56,464 nt of DNA from Clostridia bacterium (lineage in GTDB: Bacteria > Bacillota > Clostridia > Christensenellales > Aristaeellaceae). This document shows positions 17,305 to 24,287 of this stretch, in pieces (the stretch's first letter is position 1; each line of letters begins with the position of its first letter). The stretch lies in the NCBI GenBank assembly GCA_017541205.1, contig JAFXZO010000077.1:1-56464 (forward strand). The letters run 5' to 3'. The notes below the pieces were generated by a model. The model did not search any database. It was not told the DNA's origin and was given only the letters and a program-made list of their open reading frames with translations. The translations under genes and the position numbers were made by a program.

Positions 17305-18932
17305 ACTTATCCACCGTGTTTTCCCTGTTTGGGGGCCTGGCCTTTTTCCTGTTCGGCATGCGCCTCATGGGCGAGGGCCTGGAGCGGGCGGCCGGGCCGA
17401 GGCTGAAGAGTTTCCTGGGCATGATGACCAGGAACCGCATCGTCTCCATCCTGACCGGCATCTGCGTGACCGCGCTGATCCAATCATCCGGCGCGACGAC
17501 GGTAATGGTGGTCGGCTTCGTGAACGCGCAGCTGCTCACGTTGGCCCAGTCCGTCGGCGTGATCATGGGCGCGAACATCGGCACCACGGTCACATCCCTG
17601 CTTTTGTCCATCGAAATCGATCCCGGCCCCATTTTCGGCCTCATCGGTATCCTGATGATCATGGCGTTCAAGAAGGAAACCCTCAAGCAGGCGGGCATGG
17701 TGTCGATGGGCCTTGGCATCCTGTTCATCGGAATGGATCTGATGAGCGCGTCCACGGAGCCGCTGCGCGAATGGCCCGTGTTCCTCAGCATGATGCAGGG
17801 GGTTCGCAATCCGCTGCTCGGCGTGCTGATTGGCATGGTGGTGACAGCCCTGCTGCAAAGCTCTTCCGTTTCCGTCGGTATCGTACAGGTATTGGCGGCG
17901 GGCGGCCTGGTCGGCATGGACGGCGCGCTGTATCTGCTGCTTGGCGCGAAGATCGGCGCGTGCACGCCCTCTCTTCTGTCCATGGCCAATTCCCGGACGG
18001 CGGCCAAGCGTACCGCGATGATCCACTTGCTCTTTAACGTGATTTCCGCCGCTTTGGTTCTTCTCATCAGCCTCTTTCTGCCGCTGACCAAATGGGCGCA
18101 GGCGCTTGTGCCCGCGAACCCAAAGCTTTGCGTATCCCTCATGCATATTTCGACCAGCGTGATATGTACCTTCATTTTAATGCCGTTCAGCGATCTGTTG
18201 GTGAAGCTCTCCTGCCTCATCATCCCGGAAAAGCAGGCCGAGGAAAAGACCGCGCTCAAAATGCAGTATTACGACGAACGCCTGCTCAAAACCCCCGCTC
18301 TCGCCTCAGAGCAATTATACCGCGAGGTGTGCCGCATGGGCCGCGAAACCCACGACCATCTGATCCTTGCCTGCGAGGCGCTCAGGACGCTGGATCTGAC
18401 GCATGAACAGGAAATCAACGATCACGAGGATTTATCCGATTATCTGGAGGAAGCCATCACCGAAGGCCTGGTGGCCGTGATGCCGCTGGAATTGAGCGAG
18501 CATGACAGCAAGCGCATCGCGAACCTGTTCCACGTGGTCACGGACCTGGAGCGCATCAGCGACCACGCCATGAACCTGATGCGCCTTGCCAAGGAGCGCA
18601 TCGAAAAGAACGCCAAGCTCTCCGATAAGGCGGACCTGGAATTGCAGGATCTGTTTGCGCAGGTCATGAAGATTCTGGACACCTCGCTGGAGGGCCTGGA
18701 GGAATGGGGCATCCCGGATTCGATCATGGCGCTGCTGGAAGAAGAGGAGCAGAGCGTGGACGACAACACCGAAGCCCTGCGCAAAATACATATCGACCGC
18801 CTGAAGGAAAAGAAGTGCACCCCGAAATCCGGCGTCATCTTCCTGGAGGCCATCAACAATTTCGAGCGCATCGCCGACCATGCCATGAACATCGCCAGCC
18901 TCGCCCGCGAGGACGCTCTGCACGCGCATTGA
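17301..18932 (+). CDS. Na+/phosphate cotransporter (NptA/PNaS family) with PhoU-like domain
   Basis: 543 residues. Two inverted membrane repeats each carry the QSS signature of the family (Gln61-Ser62-Ser63 in LIQSSGATT, and about 185-187 in LLQSSSVSV), followed by GANIGTT and GAKIGAC. The C-terminal third (about 330-540) is a helical PhoU-like domain (ERISDHAMNLM and ERIADHAMNIA repeats). Length and architecture match YjbB/NptA-type proteins, which move inorganic phosphate with sodium. The ATG overlaps the upstream stop by 4 nt. The gene ends at a terminator shared with the convergent flavin reductase gene. Confidence 0.93.
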   Translation: MNLSTVFSLFGGLAFFLFGMRLMGEGLERAAGPRLKSFLGMMTRNRIVSILTGICVTALIQSSGATTVMVVGFVNAQLLTLAQSVGVIMGANIGTTVTSLLLSIEIDPGPIFGLIGILMIMAFKKETLKQAGMVSMGLGILFIGMDLMSASTEPLREWPVFLSMMQGVRNPLLGVLIGMVVTALLQSSSVSVGIVQVLAAGGLVGMDGALYLLLGAKIGACTPSLLSMANSRTAAKRTAMIHLLFNVISAALVLLISLFLPLTKWAQALVPANPKLCVSLMHISTSVICTFILMPFSDLLVKLSCLIIPEKQAEEKTALKMQYYDERLLKTPALASEQLYREVCRMGRETHDHLILACEALRTLDLTHEQEINDHEDLSDYLEEAITEGLVAVMPLELSEHDSKRIANLFHVVTDLERISDHAMNLMRLAKERIEKNAKLSDKADLELQDLFAQVMKILDTSLEGLEEWGIPDSIMALLEEEEQSVDDNTEALRKIHIDRLKEKKCTPKSGVIFLEAINNFERIADHAMNIASLAREDALHAH

Positions 18933-18942
18933 TCCCCCAAAC

Positions 18943-18985
18943 ACGCAAAGCCGCCTCCGCTGCGAAGCCGAGGCGGTTTTTGCGT
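18943..18985. terminator. Bidirectional terminator between convergent genes
   Basis: CCGCCTC (18951-18957) pairs with GAGGCGG (18970-18976) around a 12-nt loop. The flanks ACGCAAA and TTTTTGCGT extend the pairing and give a T-run on both strands. It serves the symporter gene on the plus strand and, within 17 nt of its stop, the flavin reductase gene on the minus strand. Confidence 0.85.
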
Positions 18986-19001
18986 TTCAAGATTTATTTT
19001 A

Positions 19002-19568
19002 TTATTCTGCTTCCGTGAAATCGCCGATTTTGCCAAGCCGCTTTCCGATGCTGTGATACATGCCCGAATACACCACCGGATCGATCTTCGTCAAATCCAC
19101 GTCAAAGGGATCGGCACAGGTGAGCGTTTCGTCGATCTGAACGTTCCTGATCCGGCAGAAAAAGGTGGTGCTTTCCCCTACCTCGGCGGTCTTCCCCACC
19201 TCGCACTCGTAGATCCACGGGCTATTCTCCAGGATCGGCACGTCCAGCACGGCGCCAAGGCCGGCTGCGAACGGCAACGCATCCTTTTTCTGCTTCATGG
19301 ACGAATGTGTGCCCAAATAATCCATCAGGGGAAGCAGCGCCGTGGTGACGAGGTTCGCGCTGAATTTGCCCGTCCTGAGCACGTTTTCTTTGGTTCGCTT
19401 CTTCCCGAACATGCTGATGACCAGCCAATAATCGTTCCCCTTTTCGCACGTTGCGCTGACCCATGTGATCGGCGCGAAATTGTTTGATCCGTCCTCGTTT
19501 TTCGTACCGATGATAAACGCGGGCTGCACGCAGGAGGAAAAATGTGTTCCAACGGATTTCCTTTTCAT
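19002..19568 (-). CDS. Flavin reductase-like FMN-binding protein
   Basis: 188 residues. It belongs to the flavin reductase/FMN-binding split-barrel group, recognisable from NFAPITWVSATCEKGNDYW, the FGKKRTKEN segment and the C-terminal DVDLTKIDPVVYSGMYHSIG. Such proteins use FMN and NAD(P)H, or act as flavodoxin-like electron carriers, in the cytoplasm. I chose the ATG at 19568, which has GAAGGAG upstream; upstream in-frame starts lie inside the promoter. It is monocistronic. Confidence 0.88.
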   Translation of the reverse strand: MKRKSVGTHFSSCVQPAFIIGTKNEDGSNNFAPITWVSATCEKGNDYWLVISMFGKKRTKENVLRTGKFSANLVTTALLPLMDYLGTHSSMKQKKDALPFAAGLGAVLDVPILENSPWIYECEVGKTAEVGESTTFFCRIRNVQIDETLTCADPFDVDLTKIDPVVYSGMYHSIGKRLGKIGDFTEAE

Positions 19569-19605
19569 GTTTTGCGCTCCTTCGCTTTCAATGATCGACA
19601 TCTCC

Positions 19606-19634
19606 AATATACCATCACGCGCGTTCTTCAACAA
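19606..19634 (-). promoter_or_regulatory. Promoter of the flavin reductase gene
   Basis: On the minus strand, TTGTTG (19629-19634), a 17-nt spacer and TATATT (19606-19611), 38 nt before the start codon. Confidence 0.55.
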
Positions 19635-19696
19635 GTCATTTTTTTCATCCGACCCCTGTTTAAGGAAAGTTTACAGTTTCAGTTATTACAATTATA

Positions 19697-19725
19697 TTGC
19701 AATTTTGAAGTGAATTGATTACAAT
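19697..19725 (+). promoter_or_regulatory. Promoter of the four-gene motor-like operon
   Basis: TTGCAA (19697-19702), a 17-nt spacer and TACAAT (19720-19725) in an AT-rich stretch. The ribosome binding site GGAAGGAG (19743-19750) follows closely, leaving a leader of only about 25 nt. Confidence 0.65.
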
Positions 19726-19758
19726 AAGGAAGAAACGGTTCCGGAAGGAGTGGGAAGG

Positions 19759-21321
19759 TTGTCCGATTTTTTGCAGAATCTTACGGCAAATTTTGCCGCT
19801 AATGTGACGGATTTTTTGATTTATGCCGCGATTGCGCTCGTTATGCTGATCGGGATCGTCAAATGCGTGCTGCCGGTCAACCGGTCCGCCCGGCGGCTGC
19901 GCCGCGGCGTGCATCTGTTGGAAACATCGGGCGGCGAGGGCCGGCCCGTATGGCAGGATGTGCTGTTTTTGGGCAAAGAGGTGCAGGGGCCTTGGCGCAG
20001 GTTTTTGGTGAACGCCGAGCAGCTTGACCAGCGCGGGCTCAACTGCAATGTGGAGGATTATATCAACGACGATACGGTGATCTATTCCGTAGGCCACGCG
20101 CAGCTGGCGGAGGTGGTGCCTTCCCTGCTCACCAGCCTGGGTATCCTGGGCACGTTCATCGGCCTCATGCGCGGCCTTGGCGGCCTGGATGTGAGCGACG
20201 CCGCCAAAACCATGGACAGCATCCCCCAGATGATCGGGGGCATGACCTTCGCGTTCATGACTTCTATCGCCGGCATTTCCTGTTCTCTCGTTTTTAACAT
20301 GCTCAACCGCATGGCGTACGGAAGCGCGACCGGCGCGATCGACGAATTTACGGATGCGTTCGCGGACTTGGTGATGCAAAAGCCGCTGGAAGACAACGTG
20401 CAAATGATCTGCCAGCAGGAGGACCATTCCGCGCTGCTTCGCCGCCTGAGCGCCGATATGGGCTCGCGCGTGAGCGAAGGCATCGTTTCGGGCGTGGAGC
20501 AGTGCCTTACCCCGGTTGCGCAGAGCATGAACCAATTTATCCTCGGCCAGACGCAGGCCCAAATCGACGGTGTCGCGGGCATTGCCAGCCAATTCGTGAA
20601 CCAAATGAACCGCATGCTGGGCAATCAGTTCACCCAGCTTGGGCAGACCTTGTCCCAGGTGAACCAGGCGCAGGCCGTCTCCTTTGAATCCATGGACCGT
20701 ACGATGGCCGCCGCCGACCAGATCCTTTCCGGCTTAAGCCAGGTTCAGGAAGTGACCAATCGGGTCATGGAGCGGTTTGAAAGCTATATCAACACCATCG
20801 ACCAAGCCCAGGAAAGCAGCGGCGCGTTCCTGACGCACGGAAGCCAGGTCCTTTCCGGCATGCTCACCGCGTCCCAGGAGCAAAGCGATTTCCTTGCCTC
20901 TATCAAGACCGCGCAGCGGGATCTGCAAGCCTCCATGCACGAATACGCCGATTGGAGCGGGCGGGTGCTTTCCGCCGTTCAGACGCAGGCGGACGGCGCG
21001 ATGAATATGGCCGGGGATTTGAACGCCCGGATGGATGAGAGCAGCAGAAAGCTTTCCGACTCTTATTCCGCGTTCGTGCAGAATCTGTCCGGCGGCTTCA
21101 GCCAGGCGCTTGGCATGTTTGAAAAGAACATGCACGATTTGATGGGCGCGATGAATGAAAAGCTCGAGGAGATCCGTCAGGCCGAAAGCGCGCCCTCCGG
21201 GCAGGCGGCCCGGCTGCAAAAGGAAACCGAAGGCTGCGTGCAGTCCCTTTCCAAGCTGCAGCGCGCCCTGGCCCAAATGACCGCCGCGCTCGGCGCGGAC
21301 AGCGTTTCGGAGGGCAATTAA
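19759..21321 (+). CDS. MotA/TolQ/ExbB/ZorA-like ion-channel subunit with long helical tail
   Basis: 520 residues. I chose the TTG at 19759 because GGAAGGAG ends 8 nt before it; an in-frame GTG at 19750 overlaps that site. There is one N-terminal membrane helix (about 18-39), a cytoplasmic stretch, then the family core: LTSLGILGTFIGLMRGL (about 124-140) and IGGMTFAFMTSIAG leading into a third helix (about 159-183). Residues 200-515 are almost wholly helical and rich in Gln and Ala, consistent with a long cytoplasmic coiled coil. Core plus tail resembles ZorA of the Zorya defence motor more than flagellar MotA. It is followed after 1 nt by its MotB-like partner. Known relatives form 5:2 proton- or sodium-driven rotary stators. 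No flagellar or Zorya effector genes are present. Confidence 0.85.
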   Translation: MSDFLQNLTANFAANVTDFLIYAAIALVMLIGIVKCVLPVNRSARRLRRGVHLLETSGGEGRPVWQDVLFLGKEVQGPWRRFLVNAEQLDQRGLNCNVEDYINDDTVIYSVGHAQLAEVVPSLLTSLGILGTFIGLMRGLGGLDVSDAAKTMDSIPQMIGGMTFAFMTSIAGISCSLVFNMLNRMAYGSATGAIDEFTDAFADLVMQKPLEDNVQMICQQEDHSALLRRLSADMGSRVSEGIVSGVEQCLTPVAQSMNQFILGQTQAQIDGVAGIASQFVNQMNRMLGNQFTQLGQTLSQVNQAQAVSFESMDRTMAAADQILSGLSQVQEVTNRVMERFESYINTIDQAQESSGAFLTHGSQVLSGMLTASQEQSDFLASIKTAQRDLQASMHEYADWSGRVLSAVQTQADGAMNMAGDLNARMDESSRKLSDSYSAFVQNLSGGFSQALGMFEKNMHDLMGAMNEKLEEIRQAESAPSGQAARLQKETEGCVQSLSKLQRALAQMTAALGADSVSEGN

Positions 21322-21322
21322 G

Positions 21323-22333
21323 ATGGCGGCGCGCAGCAGAAACCGGCGCGGGCCGCAGTCAGGCGACCATGGGGCGCATTGGATCAGCTATTCGGACATG
21401 ATGGCCTCCCTGCTGCTGGTGTTCGTGCTGGCCGTGGTTTACAGCGTATATCAGTATTACAGCATGCTTGAAATCAAAACCAAGCAGCTGAACGAGCAGC
21501 AGGCGGAATTGGACCGGGCCACGATCACCCTGGTGCAGCGTGAAGAAGAGCTGGAAGCCGCGAACGTGACCCTAATGGGCAAGCAGGAAGAATTGGCCGC
21601 CATCCAGATCCAGCTGGATCAGCAGGAAAACGAGCTTCACGCCGCCCAAAGCGCCTTGAAAACCAAGGAAGAAGAGCAGGCCCTGCTGCAATTGCAGCTC
21701 GCCACCCAGGCGGACGCGCTCGCCGCCATGCAGACGGTGCTGGACGCGCAGCGGGCGGAAATGCTCTCCTATCAGCGGCAGATCGACGATATGGTGGGCG
21801 TCCGCACCAAGATCATCCGGGAATTGACGCAGGCCCTCGCCGAAGCCAACTTAGGGGCCAAGGTAGACCAGACGACCGGCGATATCATGCTGGAAAGCAC
21901 CGTATTTTTTGATTCCAATTCCAGCACAATTAAAGAGGAGGGCAAGGAGCTGCTCTCTCAATTCCTGCCGGTATATCTGGGCGTTCTGCTCCGAAACGAA
22001 TACGCCGATTATATGGGCGAGATCGTGATCGAGGGGCATACGGACACCGCCGGCTCGTACCTGGTGAACCTCCGGCTCAGCCAGACCCGCGCGCTGTCCG
22101 TGGCGGAATACTGCCTGCAAATGCGGTCGCTTTCCAGCAAACAGATTTCCCAGCTGCAAGCGCTGATGACCGCGAAGGGCCGCAGCTTTTCCGATCCCAT
22201 TTACAAGGCGGACGGCACCGTGGATATGGACGCGTCCCGCCGTGTGGAATTCAAATTCCGCCTGAAAGACGCGGAAATGGTGGACGAAATGAACCGGATC
22301 TTGATGCAGATGGAGGAGCAGGATAAGCATTGA
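21323..22333 (+). CDS. MotB/ZorB-like stator partner with OmpA peptidoglycan-binding domain
   Basis: 336 residues. A short basic N-terminus leads to a single membrane helix (about 27-46), whose Asp25 in ISYSDMMASLLLVF aligns with the ion-carrying aspartate of MotB. A coiled coil (about 50-175) follows, with heptad-like EEELEAAN and KQEELAAIQ units. The OmpA/MotB-type domain (about 190-320) has EGHTDTAGS (His239, Asp241), LRLSQTRA and DASRRVEF, the residues that hold meso-diaminopimelate peptidoglycan in this family. The coiled coil is far longer than in MotB, so the wall-binding domain sits well away from the membrane. It follows the channel gene by 1 nt and overlaps the next gene's TTG start. 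Confidence 0.88.
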   Translation: MAARSRNRRGPQSGDHGAHWISYSDMMASLLLVFVLAVVYSVYQYYSMLEIKTKQLNEQQAELDRATITLVQREEELEAANVTLMGKQEELAAIQIQLDQQENELHAAQSALKTKEEEQALLQLQLATQADALAAMQTVLDAQRAEMLSYQRQIDDMVGVRTKIIRELTQALAEANLGAKVDQTTGDIMLESTVFFDSNSSTIKEEGKELLSQFLPVYLGVLLRNEYADYMGEIVIEGHTDTAGSYLVNLRLSQTRALSVAEYCLQMRSLSSKQISQLQALMTAKGRSFSDPIYKADGTVDMDASRRVEFKFRLKDAEMVDEMNRILMQMEEQDKH

Positions 22334-22818
22334 AAGCCTTGGCGATCATCCTGACGGTATTGGTGCTGGCAGTGGCCGGATGCCTGTGCTATGAAATGTA
22401 CCATACCAAATTGGAGATAGTTGGAAAGGGCCTGCAGGTGTTGCCCGCGCAGGAAAGGAGCGCCCAGTTTGACGCGCTCCGCGACGCCATTTCCAACAGG
22501 ACCATGCAGGGCACGCTGCTCAGGGATGAGCCGCTTGCAAGCGCACAGGATTACACCTACTACATCTATTCCCTCCGCATCAAGAATCCGGGGCTGGTCA
22601 GCGCGGAAATGGTGGAATTGCAGATCGCTCCGACGGACGCCGATATCCTGTTTTACGGTGATACCCGGGAGATCGTGATCCCCGCCGGCCAGAGCAGGGA
22701 CGTTTGGTGCGTGCTGCTCACCAAGGGCACGCCCTCCCCTATCCGGGAAATCTTCATCACCTATTACTTATGGGGCCATCCCCTGGAAATGAGATATACC
22801 TATGACGACATGCGTTAG
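22330..22818 (+). CDS. Uncharacterised single-pass membrane protein of the motor operon
   Basis: 162 residues from a TTG start that overlaps the preceding stop (GGAGGAG lies 10 nt upstream). One N-terminal membrane helix (about 3-21) is followed by a short helical linker and a predicted extracytoplasmic beta-sandwich of about 95 residues. The latter includes YYIYSLRIKNPGLVSAEMVE, then IVIPAGQSRDVWCVLL near the end. Its shape recalls Ig-like or FxLD-type additions, but I recognise no family. The next gene starts 17 nt before this one stops, so the four genes are tightly coupled. A periplasm-side accessory of the stator is a reasonable guess. Confidence 0.75.
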   Translation: MKALAIILTVLVLAVAGCLCYEMYHTKLEIVGKGLQVLPAQERSAQFDALRDAISNRTMQGTLLRDEPLASAQDYTYYIYSLRIKNPGLVSAEMVELQIAPTDADILFYGDTREIVIPAGQSRDVWCVLLTKGTPSPIREIFITYYLWGHPLEMRYTYDDMR

Positions 22819-23515
22819 ATCGGCCGCGCGAATGCTGCCTTGCGTTTTTTTGCTTTTTTTGACGCTTTCCTCCGCGTCGGCGGAAACCGTCCCGGAGCCC
22901 GTCCATACGCTTCCCGAGGGCTTTTGCTATGTGCATGAAATGATCCCGGACGTGATCCTGGATATCCGCTACGCGGGCACGCATAATTTCGTGGGCGACG
23001 TGATCGACGGATATAAAGCGCCCTTCGCCATCCTGACCATCGAGGCGGCGGAACAGCTCAAGAAGGCTGCCGACGTATTTCGGCAGATGGGCTATCGCAT
23101 CATGATCTTTGACGCCTACCGCCCGCAGGACGCGGTCCGGCATTTTGTGCGCTGGTCCAAGGACGCGGACGACCTGCGCATGCAGGCTGAATTCTATCCG
23201 AAATACAAAAAGAAAAGCCTGCTGGTGGATCAGGGGTATATCGCCCGAAATTCGGCCCACTGCCGCGGCAGCGCGATCGATCTGACCCTTACGGACATGG
23301 ACGGCAATCCCCTTGATATGGGAACGGGCTTCGACTATTTCGGTTCGCTCGCCTGGCACGGCGCAAAAGGGATTTCCCAGGAAGCGCGGCAGAACCGCGA
23401 ACTGCTCAAATCCGTCATGGAGCGTTACGGCTTCAAGCCTTTCCAGCACGAATGGTGGCATTATCGCCTGCGCGTCGAGCCCTTCCACAGCGGCTTCAAT
23501 TTCCCGGTGGAATGA
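22802..23515 (+). CDS. Exported VanX/DdpX-like D-Ala-D-Ala dipeptidase (peptidase M15D)
   Basis: 237 residues. All key residues of the VanX family are present: Arg107 in DAYRP, zinc ligands His153 and Asp160 in SAHCRGSAID, catalytic Glu217 and zinc ligand His220 in EWWH. The spacings match VanX (His116, Asp123, Glu181, His184). Unlike cytoplasmic VanX it carries a signal peptide (about residues 1-27, ending SASAE), so it should act outside the membrane, on free D-Ala-D-Ala or on short wall peptides. It overlaps the upstream gene by 17 nt and ends at a terminator. There is no vanH, vanA or regulator gene beside it, so a resistance role is unlikely; cell-wall turnover with the motor proteins fits better. 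Confidence 0.88.
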   Translation: MTTCVRSAARMLPCVFLLFLTLSSASAETVPEPVHTLPEGFCYVHEMIPDVILDIRYAGTHNFVGDVIDGYKAPFAILTIEAAEQLKKAADVFRQMGYRIMIFDAYRPQDAVRHFVRWSKDADDLRMQAEFYPKYKKKSLLVDQGYIARNSAHCRGSAIDLTLTDMDGNPLDMGTGFDYFGSLAWHGAKGISQEARQNRELLKSVMERYGFKPFQHEWWHYRLRVEPFHSGFNFPVE

Positions 23516-23525
23516 CATGAAAAAG

Positions 23526-23556
23526 AGCGGCGGAGCATACAAGCCCGCCGCTTTGC
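23526..23556. terminator. Bidirectional terminator after the motor operon
   Basis: AGCGGCGG (23526-23533) pairs with CCGCCGCT (23545-23552) around an 11-nt loop. A-rich sequence lies on the left and TTTGCGCGTTTTT on the right. It separates the dipeptidase gene from the convergent GtrA gene. Confidence 0.8.
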
Positions 23557-23568
23557 GCGTTTTTGGGG

Positions 23569-24042
23569 CTATTCTTTTTTCTTGAAAATGACCAGCTTGC
23601 TGGCGAAATAGTTGAATACGATCACCAGGCCGTTCATCAGCAGCTTATCCCAATCGGCGTTCATGCCGAGCATCAAAAGCAAATTGAAAAGCCCGGCGTC
23701 AAAGAGCGCCAGCGACGCGATGCGGGCGCTCACGAACAGCCAAAATTCCCGCCAGGCGCCGGTCTTTATGTCCGTTTCGCTTTTGAACACGTATTTTTTG
23801 TTGGTAAAGAACGCGAACAGCACCGAAGCGATCCAGCCCGTGATGTTGCCGGCGTTGGCGACCCATTTGTAATGCGCGCTGCCCTGCTCCATGTTCCGGA
23901 TACCCAGCAGGCGCGTCACCGCAAAATACACCGCGTAATTGACCGCCGTTGTCAGCAGGCCGAACACGATGTACAAAGCCATTTCCCGCATCCTGCTTTT
24001 ATCTTTCAGGAGCGTCTTCACATTTTCCATCAGTTTTCCCAT
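23569..24042 (-). CDS. GtrA-family membrane protein
   Basis: 157 residues with four membrane helices. GtrA-like signatures are YIVFGLLTTAVNYAVYF near the N-terminus and VFAFFTNKKYVFKS-like FAFFTNKKYVFKSE in the middle. Members are proposed to flip or help transfer polyprenyl-phosphate-linked sugars in cell-surface glycan synthesis. AAAGAGGAAG precedes the ATG at 24042. The start lies inside the end of the upstream 94-residue gene (44-nt overlap), and both follow the large GT-C-like gene in one operon. Confidence 0.9.
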   Translation of the reverse strand: MGKLMENVKTLLKDKSRMREMALYIVFGLLTTAVNYAVYFAVTRLLGIRNMEQGSAHYKWVANAGNITGWIASVLFAFFTNKKYVFKSETDIKTGAWREFWLFVSARIASLALFDAGLFNLLLMLGMNADWDKLLMNGLVIVFNYFASKLVIFKKKE

Positions 24043-24283
24043 GCGGATCTTCCTCTTTATGCACGTACTGCAGGGTATCGCCGTCGTCGCCCCGGGCGTA
24101 GGAGGCGGAAAGGATATCGGAAATCGGAGCGGTCATGGGCGTCTTCCGTCCGGAAAGGAGATAGGTCACGTTTTCCCCTTCCAGCGCCTGCACCCGAATA
24201 TTCCGGTATTTCATCGTATCCGCGAACAGCGCCTTGACGGGCCGCCCATGATCCAGGGAATAAACCAAAAACCTTCTGACCAT
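23999..24283 (-). CDS. Small uncharacterised protein between the GT-C-like and GtrA genes
   Basis: 94 residues, starting with the ATG at 24283, 4 nt after the upstream stop, and overlapping the GtrA start by 44 nt. The body (residues 1-75) reads like a compact beta-rich domain: MVRRFLVYSLDHGRPVKALF, then KYRNIRVQALEGENVTYLL, then ILSASYARGDDGDTLQ. I recall similar 75-95-residue conserved hypothetical proteins in Clostridia ending in the ARGDDGD motif, but cannot name a family. The last 20 residues are low-complexity and may be only a by-product of the overlap. The ribosome binding site is weak, so translation probably depends on coupling to the upstream gene. Confidence 0.6.
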   Translation of the reverse strand: MVRRFLVYSLDHGRPVKALFADTMKYRNIRVQALEGENVTYLLSGRKTPMTAPISDILSASYARGDDGDTLQYVHKEEDPHGKTDGKCEDAPER

Positions 24284-24287
24284 ACCC

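Noticed and set aside
19697-23515. Zorya anti-phage defence system
   Set aside because: The ZorA/ZorB-like pair is present, but ZorC, ZorD or ZorE are not, and the neighbours are not defence genes. A distant relationship remains possible.
22802-23515. Vancomycin-resistance cluster
   Set aside because: Only the VanX-like gene is present, and it is exported. No vanH, ligase or two-component system lies in the window.
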